A stretch of DNA of 64,000 nucleotides from Aigarchaeota archaeon. Its GTDB lineage: Archaea; Thermoproteota; Nitrososphaeria_A; Caldarchaeales; Wolframiiraptoraceae. The notes beneath the pieces were generated by a model that saw only the letters and a list, made by a program, of their open reading frames with translations, ran no database searches and was not told the DNA's origin. Within the stretch, counting starts at the first letter, position 1. The number at the start of each line of letters is the position of its first letter. The stretch is taken from the NCBI GenBank assembly GCA_025059205.1, contig JANXDS010000003.1:1-64000 (forward strand), read 5' to 3'. The position numbers and the translations under genes are program-made. This document shows, one piece after another, positions 52,620-61,040 of this stretch.

Positions 52620-53822
52620 ATGGAGAAAAAGGCCCCTTCATACTTTGAAGGTGTGCGCGAGTATGTTGCAATGCCGAGAAAATTGATCTTCGGACCCGAT
52701 TCTGTCAAGCAGGTCGGTAAGGAAGTGAAACGGTTCGGTAACAGGACGCTCGTAGTGACGGATGAGGGCGTCCGTAAAGCAGGTTTGGTAGACAAAGTAA
52801 CGGAAGTTCTGCTTTCCGAGGGCATAGAGTTTTACGTGTTCGACGGTGTGAAAACGGAGCCTGACCTAGAAAACGCGAGAGTTGTCGCAAAAGTATCCAG
52901 GGAGAGGAGTTATGATGTCGTGCTGGGTGTAGGAGGCGGTAGTTGTCTAGATATGGCAAAGGTTGCGACCGTGATGGCTACGAACGAAGGCGATGTCGAG
53001 GAATACTTCGGAGACGAACTCATCAAGCGACCTGGTCTTCCCTTGATATTGATACCTACGACGTCGGGCTCCGGTAGTGAGGCTACGAGAGGGTCGGTTA
53101 TATCGGTGGGAGATATCAAGAAAGTAATCTTCAGCAGATGGATGATAGCAGAGGCGGCGATTGTGGACCCCTTGATGACCTTGACGATGCCTCCTAGGCT
53201 AACGGCGATTACCGGCATAGATGCGCTAAGCCATGCGGTGGAGAGCATTCTCTCCAGAAGATCGAACATCGTATCATTGGCACTCGCTAAAGAGAGCGTA
53301 AGTCTGGTATTCAAAGGCCTGGAGGCTGCTTATAGGGATGGTAAGGACGTGAATGCAAGGTACAGGATGGCGATGGCCGCGACATTTGCCGGAGCGTCAT
53401 TTGCTAACTCAAGCGTAGTCCTCGGTCACGGGATCTCTTATGCGCTCAGCACACTCTTCCACGTGCCGCACGGTCTCGGTTGCGGTATTGCTTTACCTTA
53501 CGTCATGGAATACAACATACAGGAACGTGCCGAGGAGTTGAGGGATACCGCAGCATACATCGGTCTGAACGTAGAAGGCCTTGATGATGTAGAGGCGGCC
53601 AAGACGATGGTTAGGGTCGTGGCGAACCTGATAAGAAAGGTAGGACTTCCCATCAGCTTAAGGGAGATGGACATTCCTAAGGATTCCGTGGCAGAGCTGG
53701 CTGGCATTCTCATATCTAGGTATCAGCGGCTACTCATCAATAACCCCCGCGAGGTCACCTACGAGGATGCGATCAAGCTATTCTCAAACATATGGGAAGG
53801 TAGGTTAGAAAGCCTAGGCTGA
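52620..53822 (+). CDS. Iron-containing alcohol dehydrogenase (group III)
   Basis: 400 aa. GVGGGSCLDMAKVATVMAT (NAD site, about 98), IPTTSGSGSEATRGSVI, and the metal ligands DALSHAVESI (Asp, His) and HGISYALSTLFHVPHGLGCGIA (His, His). Open frame goes back to 52542, but AGGAGG at 52602-52607 and a TTTTTATG TATA-like tract place the start at ATG 52620. Reduces aldehydes or oxidises alcohols; whether it is linked with the importer upstream is unknown. Confidence 0.9.
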   Translation: MEKKAPSYFEGVREYVAMPRKLIFGPDSVKQVGKEVKRFGNRTLVVTDEGVRKAGLVDKVTEVLLSEGIEFYVFDGVKTEPDLENARVVAKVSRERSYDVVLGVGGGSCLDMAKVATVMATNEGDVEEYFGDELIKRPGLPLILIPTTSGSGSEATRGSVISVGDIKKVIFSRWMIAEAAIVDPLMTLTMPPRLTAITGIDALSHAVESILSRRSNIVSLALAKESVSLVFKGLEAAYRDGKDVNARYRMAMAATFAGASFANSSVVLGHGISYALSTLFHVPHGLGCGIALPYVMEYNIQERAEELRDTAAYIGLNVEGLDDVEAAKTMVRVVANLIRKVGLPISLREMDIPKDSVAELAGILISRYQRLLINNPREVTYEDAIKLFSNIWEGRLESLG

Positions 53823-53865
53823 GTATTGGGGTTCGGCCATGGGTCCATGGTACGCTCGTACACCC

Positions 53866-53916
53866 AATTAGTTCAGCATGCCGGAAAAAAATTTTTCCCA
53901 AGGTGCTGAACTAATT
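53866..53916. repeat. Perfect 13-bp inverted repeat with inner A/T stem
   Basis: AATTAGTTCAGCA (53866-53878) and TGCTGAACTAATT (53904-53916) are exact reverse complements. Inside, GGAAAAA (53883-53889) and TTTTTCC (53892-53898) pair, with CC/GG between. A 51-base RNA or DNA hairpin can form. It lies 44 bases after the alcohol dehydrogenase stop, between convergent genes. A terminator, an element remnant or a structured RNA are all open. Confidence 0.75.
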
Positions 53917-53924
53917 TTAGGCAT

Positions 53925-53981
53925 GGGGATGATGAGCTCGGGAAATATGACCGGATGAAATGGGTCTTAAGTTCTGACCCG
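53925..53981 (+). ncRNA. C/D-box sRNA candidate
   Basis: C box ATGATGA (53929-53935), 11-base guide, ATGA as D' (53947-53950), 4-base spacer, ATGAAAT as C' (53955-53961), 12-base guide, D CTGA (53974-53977). GGGG before and CCC after can form a short stem. Box positions are the same as in the candidate at 45700. It begins 9 bases after the inverted repeat and ends 4 bases before the stop of the convergent gene. Confidence 0.6.
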
Positions 53982-53984
53982 TCC

Positions 53985-54833
53985 CTATAGCTTATAGTAA
54001 GACCTCGGAGCATACCTCAGCCATACTTTCTTGAGCTTTTCTATGCCCTCAAGCACTTTATCATCCGCGACTTCCTCGACCCTTTTCTTATTGGATTCCA
54101 AAACAAAATCCAGCAGCCTGGAACCTGTCTGTTTGAAGAGGATCTCCGTGTTCTGAATAAGACAGTGGCCGCCTATGACGTCCGGGTAGTATATCGGCCT
54201 ATCCTTCAAGACTTCGTGAACCTCTGACACGAATTCTGCTATGACATCTACATCAGCTCCGAACCTCATCGCTATGCGGTGTACTTCGTGCCACGATGTT
54301 ATCATGATCGCTCTATACACCGTCTCCCAGAGCTTTGCCAACTCTAACGACTCTGGCTCTTGGGATACCCTTACCCTAAACCCTGCACGCTCCAAGTGAT
54401 CCTTCGCATGATTTAAGGCGACGCTGTCAACTGCTGCAACCCATTTGCTCCAGAAAACTATGTGATCCTTCATTAGTGGATGTTTACCCCTTACTGGTGA
54501 ATAAGCGACTTTTGCTTTCGTTCTCGACTGCAACGTCCTGGTGGTTCCGAGCGCGACAGTCGAGTGAACTATTACCAAAGACGGGGCCAGCATGTTGATA
54601 TAACTTAACGTGGTGTCCACGAATTGATTAAGCTCCTTGAATGGATATGTTATGTGGAGTATCCCGACTGGGAGTTCAACGTCATCAATACTGTTAACCG
54701 TCTTACTGCTATCCAGATCGTAGCCGTATACGTTTGAAAATTTCTCAGATAATATTTCGTATATGGGCCTTCCAACTTCACCAAGCCCTATGACGAGTAT
54801 ACCGTTACCTTCTTCTGAATCCCTAGCCTTCAC
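53985..54833 (-). CDS. NDP-sugar dehydrogenase-like protein, shortened
   Basis: 282 aa with a Rossmann start GILVIGLGEVGRPIYEIL and blocks that recall UDP-glucose/UDP-ManNAc dehydrogenases: SPVRGKHPLMKD, SLELAKLWETVYRAIMITSWHEVHRIA and DVIGGHCLIQNTEIL with the catalytic-type Cys. Normal family length is about 400-430 aa with a C-terminal NDP-binding domain, which is absent here. It may use another substrate or be a partner-dependent form. GTG 54833. Confidence 0.75.
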   Translation of the reverse strand: MKARDSEEGNGILVIGLGEVGRPIYEILSEKFSNVYGYDLDSSKTVNSIDDVELPVGILHITYPFKELNQFVDTTLSYINMLAPSLVIVHSTVALGTTRTLQSRTKAKVAYSPVRGKHPLMKDHIVFWSKWVAAVDSVALNHAKDHLERAGFRVRVSQEPESLELAKLWETVYRAIMITSWHEVHRIAMRFGADVDVIAEFVSEVHEVLKDRPIYYPDVIGGHCLIQNTEILFKQTGSRLLDFVLESNKKRVEEVADDKVLEGIEKLKKVWLRYAPRSYYKL

Positions 54834-54939
54834 GTCACCCCAACAAATTCAGCATGAATTTAAGCTTTAACAGATTGAATCGAATTCAAAGTATAAAAAT
54901 TTCAGAAAAATTTCAGCAACGACGAAAAGTGTAACGGAC

Positions 54940-56217
54940 ATGCTTGACTACAAGTGTTACATCGGCCTTGGGATACTGAGTTTTTTAATCATCTCTCTCG
55001 TACTTAGAGGTAAAAGAGGCTACAGAATTCCCGTATGGAGCATAATGGCTCTTGCAGCGTTCATAACAGTGATGTCAGGTCTCGTCGGTTTGGAAGAGAT
55101 GGGATCAGTGATAGACGTAGATGTCGTGCTGTTTTTGATAGGTATGTTCAGCCTAGTAGGACTGGCGGAGGCATCTGGTTTGCTGAATATGGTGTCTGTA
55201 TGGTTTATATCAAGATTCAAAAGCAGCTACTCTTTAGTTTTAGCATCTTCTATGCTTTTTGGTTTCCTAGCAGCCTTTGCCATGAACGATACTGTAGCCT
55301 TGATGGGACCTCCTATAGCATACACGATCTCGAAGATCATAAAGGCGAGCCCGACCATGATGTTCTTGCTCTTGGCTTTCTCGATAACCATAGGTTCCGT
55401 TATGACGCCTATCGGAAACCCTCAAAACGTGCTGGTGGCGGAGAATTCCGGCATACAGGCACCGTTCGTAACTTTTGTCTTAAAGCTCTCCGTGCCGACG
55501 TTTTTGAACTTAATCATCACGCCGCTAATCCTTCTTAGAATCTTTAAGGTTAGGAATATAAAGATAGAGGTCGGGCTGATTCCACAGGAAACCATAAGGG
55601 ATAAGAGGGATGCCCTGTTAGCCGCCATAGGTTTAACGGCCTCGGTCGTCGTGCTTGTAATAAACGACCTATTCGAGCTGAGCGGTCTCCCGCACGTAAC
55701 CAAAAGGGGGTTCATCCCATTCATAATAGCCGCGGGGACGTACGCATTCTCTAGGAACCCGAGGAAGCTTATTTCAAACGTTGACTGGGGAACAATAATC
55801 TTCTTCATCGCGATGTTCATAACTACGGAAGGTATTTGGAGGAGCGGCATACTGACGCCTTTAGAGTTTATCATGAGTTCCAAGCAAGAGGGGATCATGG
55901 CTTATCTAACTATTGCAACGGTATCGATACCTATGAGCCAGCTGATCAGCAACGTTCCCTTCACGAAGCTTTTCATAATGCACATGCAAAACCTGGGCTA
56001 TACTGGAGCAGATGTCGATGCGTGGCTTGCGCTGGCCGCATTCTCAACGATTGCCGGTAACCTGACGATACTCGGCGCGGCGTCCAACATAATCATACTT
56101 GAGGCGTTGGAGTCTAGGATGAATGCGACGATATCCTTCTTCGAGTTTTTAAAGGCTGGGCTCCCCGCAACACTTGTTAACGTTGTGACATACCTGGCTT
56201 TCTTTACGGTATTCTAG
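54940..56217 (+). CDS. ArsB/NhaD-type ion permease
   Basis: 425 aa, about eleven membrane segments. DVDVVLFLIGMFSLVGLAEASGL and MNDTVALMGPPIAYTI resemble the ion transporter superfamily; TPIGNPQNVLVAENSG is the conserved re-entrant loop. Could move Na+/H+, arsenite, or a dicarboxylate. ATG 54940. Divergent from the NDP-sugar dehydrogenase-like gene; the RecA-fold gene follows 36 bases on. Confidence 0.85.
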   Translation: MLDYKCYIGLGILSFLIISLVLRGKRGYRIPVWSIMALAAFITVMSGLVGLEEMGSVIDVDVVLFLIGMFSLVGLAEASGLLNMVSVWFISRFKSSYSLVLASSMLFGFLAAFAMNDTVALMGPPIAYTISKIIKASPTMMFLLLAFSITIGSVMTPIGNPQNVLVAENSGIQAPFVTFVLKLSVPTFLNLIITPLILLRIFKVRNIKIEVGLIPQETIRDKRDALLAAIGLTASVVVLVINDLFELSGLPHVTKRGFIPFIIAAGTYAFSRNPRKLISNVDWGTIIFFIAMFITTEGIWRSGILTPLEFIMSSKQEGIMAYLTIATVSIPMSQLISNVPFTKLFIMHMQNLGYTGADVDAWLALAAFSTIAGNLTILGAASNIIILEALESRMNATISFFEFLKAGLPATLVNVVTYLAFFTVF

Positions 56218-56253
56218 TCGGTTTTGGGCATATTGTACACGAAGGTTTAAATC

Positions 56254-56997
56254 GTGGCAGTGCACTCACTACCTAAGTTAAAAAAAATGGTAGATCTAAA
56301 GCTACATAGAAGACCTGAGCTCGTCAAGAGACTCATACTTGAAGATTACCCGAACGCTACTTTCCTCCATATAGGTCCGGTGGGTTGCGGAAAGAGGCTT
56401 TTTCTGAAACATCTATTATACGTAAGGTTAAGAGAAGGTTTCATATGTACCCATGTTTGCGTGAAGCACCCTCCGACGGCGTTTATATGGATGATGAAGA
56501 AAAGGGGCATGGATGTTGAGCCCTACATAAAAAATGGGCAACTCGTACTTGTCGATTACCACTCTATAAAAACGGGTGCGTCCTTGACACAGAGTGTGTG
56601 CGAACCTGGAGTCTTAAAATTGAAAAGTACGGACCCATTAGAGTTTAGCGTACTGCTCAACGAGCTTAGAGCAAAGCCCATGGAATTCATTTACGTAGAC
56701 AGCCTATCTGACCTCTTCATAAATTATGGATGCAAGAGTACGATAAAGCTTCTCGAGATGATGATACCCAGGATAAGGGAGACGTGCGTGGGCGCATTCG
56801 TACTGGATGAAGGAATACTCAGCAAAAGGTTGGAAAACTACCTTAGGTCGATATTCGACGGTATAGTAGAGTATAAAATTGTCGATGGGCCGAACGGGAT
56901 CGAGAGGTACATAAGGGTTGTCCATTTTGACTTCGCAGAAGTAGATACTAGATGGCATAAGCTGATAATAGAGCCCTGCGATCTAAGGATTGAATAA
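56254..56997 (+). CDS. KaiC/RAD55-like ATPase-fold protein with altered Walker A
   Basis: 247 aa. ATFLHIGPVGCGKRLFLKHLL is a RecA/KaiC-type P-loop, but the Ser/Thr after the Lys is replaced by Arg (GCGKR). Walker B is MEFIYVDSLSDLF (about 151). The rest follows stand-alone KaiC domains. Mg coordination by the P-loop Ser/Thr is lost, so ATP binding without normal hydrolysis, or none, is expected. GTG 56254. Downstream of the permease on the same strand. Confidence 0.75.
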   Translation: MAVHSLPKLKKMVDLKLHRRPELVKRLILEDYPNATFLHIGPVGCGKRLFLKHLLYVRLREGFICTHVCVKHPPTAFIWMMKKRGMDVEPYIKNGQLVLVDYHSIKTGASLTQSVCEPGVLKLKSTDPLEFSVLLNELRAKPMEFIYVDSLSDLFINYGCKSTIKLLEMMIPRIRETCVGAFVLDEGILSKRLENYLRSIFDGIVEYKIVDGPNGIERYIRVVHFDFAEVDTRWHKLIIEPCDLRIE

Positions 56998-57010
56998 GCG
57001 TAAGTTTTAA

Positions 57011-57070
57011 GCGGCTCAGACCCCGCTCCTAACGATCATTTTTAAGCCGCGACGTTCTCTCATCATCGCC
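57011..57070 (-). ncRNA. C/D-box sRNA candidate with TATA box
   Basis: Minus strand: GGCG, then C box ATGATGA (57066-57060), 13-base guide, CTTA as D' (57046-57043), 3-base spacer, ATGATCG as C' (57039-57033), 13-base guide, D CTGA (57019-57016), then GCC that pairs with the GGC. TTATAAAT at 57100-57093 is a TATA box 27 bases ahead of the RNA. Inner boxes are degenerate. Confidence 0.55.
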
Positions 57071-57092
57071 AACATGCCCAGATACCCGGACG

Positions 57093-57100
57093 ATTTATAA
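57093..57100 (-). promoter_or_regulatory. TATA box of the sRNA candidate
   Basis: TTATAAAT on the minus strand, 27 bases upstream of the GGCG before the C box at 57066. Confidence 0.5.
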
Positions 57101-57139
57101 GGCTTCTGCGTCCCCGATGCTTTTCATCAACAACCTTTC

Positions 57140-57194
57140 GGCTCAGATACCCCAGAGGATATCACGACTCAACTTTTAGGGCTTCATCATAGCC
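57140..57194 (-). ncRNA. C/D-box sRNA candidate
   Basis: Minus strand: GGCT, C box ATGATGA (57190-57184), 11-base guide, TTGA as D' (57172-57169), 3-base spacer, GTGATAT as C' (57165-57159), 12-base guide, D CTGA (57146-57143), GCC pairing with GGC. It starts about 35 bases after the pyrC stop on the same strand; GTAAAGCTTATCC overlapping that stop is a possible TATA site. Confidence 0.62.
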
Positions 57195-57227
57195 ATCGAA
57201 ATCATCGACTAAGGTCACGGATAAGCT

Positions 57228-58451
57228 TTACCTCTGCTTCAGCTCATGGACATGTGCTCCGCCGCCTTTTACCATAAGCTCGCCTTCATAGACAAGCTCG
57301 CCCCTCCTGAATACCGATGAAACCCTTGCGGATAGTCTCCTGCCCTCGAACGGTGTGTACTTCGCTTTGCTCAAGAAATTCTTAGCACTCACGCTCCACT
57401 GTGTCCTTATATCGAATATAACGAGGTCTGCATAGAAGCCTTTCTTGATCTCTCCTTTAGGTATGCCGAGATACTCGGCCGGAGCTTTGCAAAGCTTTTT
57501 GACAAGCGTTGATATGTCGAGCCTTCCTTCAAGCCACTCGGTCAACATCAGAGGATACATTATCTCGAGACCAGGAAAACCTGCTGCCCGTTGCTCGGAA
57601 AATTTCTCCTCCAAAGTATGCGGCGCGTGATCGGACGCTATGAAGTCCACGGAACATCTACATAAGCCTGAAAAAACGTATTGCTTATCAATCATAGAGG
57701 CGAGCGGAGGTCTCACTGCCGATATTCTCTTAGCATTTTCGTCAAGTTCCTCCTCCGATAGAAGAAGGTGGTGCGGCGTCGCCTCTACAGTCATCTTAGC
57801 ACCAAGCTCGCCCCTAACCATCTCTATCATCTTCAGCGACTCAGCCCTTGAGACGTGCGCGAACCTTACGTCGTCGTTCGGTCCTATATGCGGTAACAGC
57901 ATCTTTACGGCTTCGACCTCATCGCCTCCCCTTATCTCCGCATGGACGACAAGCCTCATTCCACTCTCTCTAGATACTCTGAGATAATCTTCGAACCTTT
58001 CTAAGTCTGCAGGGTAGAGCTTCATACCACAGGCTCCTAACTCCAGCGCCCTTTTAGCGTCCTCGACTTTCTCAAGGGCGCCCACATGGACTGAGTAGTC
58101 CGCGATTGCACGCGCAGCTAGCAGTCTGAGTCTTTCTCTAAGAACCTCGGGACTCTTTATCGGTGGCGAAGTGTTTGGCATTTCCGCCACCGTCGTGACA
58201 CCGCCGGCGACAGCAGCCGACGTTCCTGTGAAAACATCCTCCTTGTAGGCCTGCTTCCAGTCCCTGAGGTGGACATGAAGATCCGTAGCAGAAGGTAGAA
58301 GTATTTGGCCCCTGCCTATCAGCAACCTAGGACCCGAGCCGCTCTCGCCGACGCTCACGGAGGATATGCGCTCACCATCTATCTCGACGGTAACCTCGTC
58401 CAAGATCATACCGTTGACGAATGCCCTGCCGATTATCCTTAGGTCCGCCAT
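57228..58451 (-). CDS. pyrC: Dihydroorotase
   Basis: Closes carbamoyl aspartate to dihydroorotate. Metal ligands DLHVHLRDW (His, His, about 60), HAEI (His about 168), HVSRAESLK (His) and the catalytic Asp in SDHAPHT (about 292) are visible. 407 aa, class I type. ATG 58451 (GTG 58460 also in frame). It overlaps nothing but follows pyrI within a few bases in the pyrB-pyrI-pyrC order. Confidence 0.95.
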   Translation of the reverse strand: MADLRIIGRAFVNGMILDEVTVEIDGERISSVSVGESGSGPRLLIGRGQILLPSATDLHVHLRDWKQAYKEDVFTGTSAAVAGGVTTVAEMPNTSPPIKSPEVLRERLRLLAARAIADYSVHVGALEKVEDAKRALELGACGMKLYPADLERFEDYLRVSRESGMRLVVHAEIRGGDEVEAVKMLLPHIGPNDDVRFAHVSRAESLKMIEMVRGELGAKMTVEATPHHLLLSEEELDENAKRISAVRPPLASMIDKQYVFSGLCRCSVDFIASDHAPHTLEEKFSEQRAAGFPGLEIMYPLMLTEWLEGRLDISTLVKKLCKAPAEYLGIPKGEIKKGFYADLVIFDIRTQWSVSAKNFLSKAKYTPFEGRRLSARVSSVFRRGELVYEGELMVKGGGAHVHELKQR

Positions 58452-58459
58452 AGCGTTCA

Positions 58460-58936
58460 CTATTGTGTTAGCTGCTTCAGCACGTCATCCTCTTCTAGGT
58501 ATCTGCCGCAGTACTCGCATTCGAGTCTTAGAGGGCTCTTCGAGACTACGGTAAATTTTGAGCTCACGTGTTCCATGGGCTGCCTCGTTATGCAGCCTGG
58601 GTTTGTGCATCTAAGAATGCCGACTATCCTATCCGGTAGCTTGACCGTCCTTTTTTCCACGACCTCGTAATTCCGTATTATGTTTATCGTGGCGGTAGGT
58701 GCTACCAGCGTCAACTTGTTTACTTGCTCGGTCATGAGCTCTAAGTCCTCAACCTTGACTAAGTCCTTTTTGCCTAGCTTTCTGCTCCTAACGTTCATCG
58801 TGACCGTAACGACGTGTCCCTCGCTCCCGGTTATCCCTAGCAGCCTCAGGACCGCTAAGGCCCTGCCTGCGGGTATGTGATCTATGACCGTCCCATTTCT
58901 TATCTTACTCACCCGTAAAGTTTCTTGCTCGTTCAT
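58460..58936 (-). CDS. pyrI: Aspartate carbamoyltransferase regulatory subunit
   Basis: Allosteric subunit of ATCase, 158 aa. N-terminal TVIDHIPAGRALAVLRLLGI is the nucleotide-effector domain; the zinc domain has CTNPGCI and CEYCGRYL (four Cys). ATG 58936 with GGTG six bases ahead. Between pyrB and pyrC. Lets CTP/ATP control the pathway. Confidence 0.96.
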   Translation of the reverse strand: MNEQETLRVSKIRNGTVIDHIPAGRALAVLRLLGITGSEGHVVTVTMNVRSRKLGKKDLVKVEDLELMTEQVNKLTLVAPTATINIIRNYEVVEKRTVKLPDRIVGILRCTNPGCITRQPMEHVSSKFTVVSKSPLRLECEYCGRYLEEDDVLKQLTQ

Positions 58937-58945
58937 AAAAAACAC

Positions 58946-59863
58946 CTAAAACACCCCGAGAACCAAACCTATTAGGGCCATCCTCACAGGAACCCCGAGT
59001 TTAGCCTGTATGAAGTAGGCTTGGTATGGTGTATCGTCCACATCATTGGAGAGTTCATCGACCCTTGGAAGCGGATGCAAAACCTTTAGGTCTTCGCGCG
59101 CCCTTGAGAGGAGCTTTCTCGTTACCACGTAGCTGCCCCTTAGCTTCTCGTACTCAGCCGGGTCGGGAAATCTTTCTTTTTGTATCCTCGTTACGTACAG
59201 TATGTCGACGTTCTCTACGGCTACCTCAAGGTTCTCTGTCTTTACGATGTCCACGTTCGTATTCTTTAACCTGTCCATGAGTTCGGGCCTTGGCGAAAGG
59301 GGTTCCGGTGACACCAACCATATCTTTTTGACGTTAAACTTCGTGAGGCCGTATATGAAGGATGCCGCAGCCCTACCATACTTTAGATCACCGACCACGC
59401 CAACCTCCAGACCATCTATCCTACCCTTCAACCTCCTTATCGTATAGAGGTCTATCATCGCCTGAGTGGGATGGTGCTGCGTCCCGTCGCCGCCGTTTAT
59501 CACGGGATGCTCGCAGACGTCGGCCGCATGCTTCGCCGAGCCTTCGTACGGACTTCTTATTACTATGAGGTTGGCGTAGTCATCCAACATTCTCATCGTA
59601 TCGGTCAGGCTCTCGCCCTTAGCCATAGAGGATAGGTGGGGTTCGAGGTTTATGACCTCGGCACCAAGCCTCTTGGCGGCAGTCTCAAAGCTAAGCCTCG
59701 TCCTAGTGCTAGGCTCTATAAACGCCGTAGCCACTATCTTTCCATCCAAAGGCTTTCCTATATCCAGCTCCTGCGCAATCAATCTGTCGGTCACAGAAAA
59801 TAGGTGCTCGAGATCATCCCTACTGTAGTCTAGTATGGATATAACGTCCCTAAACTTCCACAA
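58946..59863 (-). CDS. pyrB: Aspartate carbamoyltransferase catalytic subunit
   Basis: Carbamoyl phosphate + aspartate to carbamoyl aspartate. FIEPSTRTRLSFETAAKRLG (carbamoyl-phosphate STRTR loop, about 51), NGGDGTQHHPTQAMIDL and HPLPRVDEL are the family motifs. The frame extends to 59923, but a TATA box at 59900-59894 lies inside that extension. TTG 59863 gives the usual opening WKFRDVISILDYS and 305 aa. First gene of pyrB-pyrI-pyrC. Confidence 0.95.
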   Translation of the reverse strand: MWKFRDVISILDYSRDDLEHLFSVTDRLIAQELDIGKPLDGKIVATAFIEPSTRTRLSFETAAKRLGAEVINLEPHLSSMAKGESLTDTMRMLDDYANLIVIRSPYEGSAKHAADVCEHPVINGGDGTQHHPTQAMIDLYTIRRLKGRIDGLEVGVVGDLKYGRAAASFIYGLTKFNVKKIWLVSPEPLSPRPELMDRLKNTNVDIVKTENLEVAVENVDILYVTRIQKERFPDPAEYEKLRGSYVVTRKLLSRAREDLKVLHPLPRVDELSNDVDDTPYQAYFIQAKLGVPVRMALIGLVLGVF

Positions 59864-59987
59864 AATGACCCTTACAAAAAATCTTCGTTCCTGTATATAA
59901 GGGAACTCGTTTGCTTTGGTCAACGATAAGACCGGCGGAGTTCTATAAAGGATAATATGGTAGTTTGGGGTATAAGATGGGGCGCAC
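59864..59987. promoter_or_regulatory. Divergent promoter region of pyrBIC and pyrD
   Basis: TTATATA (59900-59894, minus strand) faces pyrB and TCTATAAAG (59942-59950, plus strand) faces pyrD. The two TATA boxes are about 45 bases apart and could be regulated together. Confidence 0.5.
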
Positions 59988-60953
59988 TTGTCGCTTAGGA
60001 TAAATCCCGCCGTAAAGTTTCTGTCGCGTATCTTAGGGCCGGAGCTCCTGCATAATGCTTGGCTTAGGCTCTTGAATCACTTGCCTTTAGATTTCGAGCC
60101 GCCAGAGAGCCTAGAGATCGAGACCAAGATGGGAAGGTTAAGAAGCCCACTAGGTCTCGCGGCAGGCTACGATAAGAGCGGGAAGTACGTCAAGGCACTC
60201 TCCAAGCTCGGCTTTGGCTATATCGTAGTAGGCAGCTTCACGCTAAAGCCGAGGAAAGGTCATCCCAAGCCAAGGATAGCCTACAGGGACGCAGAACAAG
60301 CTGTCGTAAACGCCATGGGCCTACCAAACCCTGGCGTGATGGAATTCGTGAAGAACTTCAAGAAGGCCGATGGGTGTAAGGTCGTGGCCAGCATCACGGG
60401 CGACACGGTAGATGAATTCGTCGAGTGCTTTGCCGTTGTGCAGAAAGTCGTCGATGCTGTTGAGGTCAACATCTCGTGTCCTACGCATGAGGCGAGCATG
60501 CGTATGAAGGAGCTCGAAACTATACGCGAGCTGACCGAGAGGTTAAAAGAAATCAAAACAAAAACCGTATACATCAAGATCCCGCCGCCAGTTACTTCTG
60601 AGGAGATGGAAAGCACGTGCAGGTTGCTGAAGATATGGTTGGATTGTGGGATGGATGGTGTAACTGCCGTCAACACGCTCTTGGTTGATGCGCCCGAGCT
60701 CGCACTCGGAAAAGGTGGCTTGAGCGGCAGACCCCTAAGACCTATTATGCTGAGAACTGTGAGCAGGATCAGAAGAGAGTTGGGTGAAGATATCGAGATA
60801 AACGCGGTCGGTGGCATAATGACGGGGGCAGACGTATCTGAGGCACTGAAGGCTGGCGCGAACACCGTTCAGATAATGACGGCCATGTTGTTCAGGGGCC
60901 CGAATACTCCAAGATACATCAGCGAGGAACTAATTTCGTTCAGGAAATGCTAA
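59988..60953 (+). CDS. pyrD: Dihydroorotate dehydrogenase
   Basis: Oxidises dihydroorotate to orotate with FMN, 321 aa. SPLGLAAGYDKSGKYVKAL, VNAMGLPNPG, VEVNISCPT and INAVGGIMTGADVSEALKAGA are the family motifs. The base position reads Cys in NISCPT, but the N-terminal helical stretch RILGPELLHNAWLRLLNHLPL recalls class 2 enzymes, so the class is open. TTG 59988. Divergent from pyrBIC. Forms with them four successive steps. Confidence 0.93.
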   Translation: MSLRINPAVKFLSRILGPELLHNAWLRLLNHLPLDFEPPESLEIETKMGRLRSPLGLAAGYDKSGKYVKALSKLGFGYIVVGSFTLKPRKGHPKPRIAYRDAEQAVVNAMGLPNPGVMEFVKNFKKADGCKVVASITGDTVDEFVECFAVVQKVVDAVEVNISCPTHEASMRMKELETIRELTERLKEIKTKTVYIKIPPPVTSEEMESTCRLLKIWLDCGMDGVTAVNTLLVDAPELALGKGGLSGRPLRPIMLRTVSRIRRELGEDIEINAVGGIMTGADVSEALKAGANTVQIMTAMLFRGPNTPRYISEELISFRKC

Positions 60954-61040
60954 AACCCATTTTCACTTTCAGCGCCCCCTCCCCACACTATACACGAATA
61001 ACCTTTTAACGGAAAACTTCATCCTGAAGTTTGACAAATT

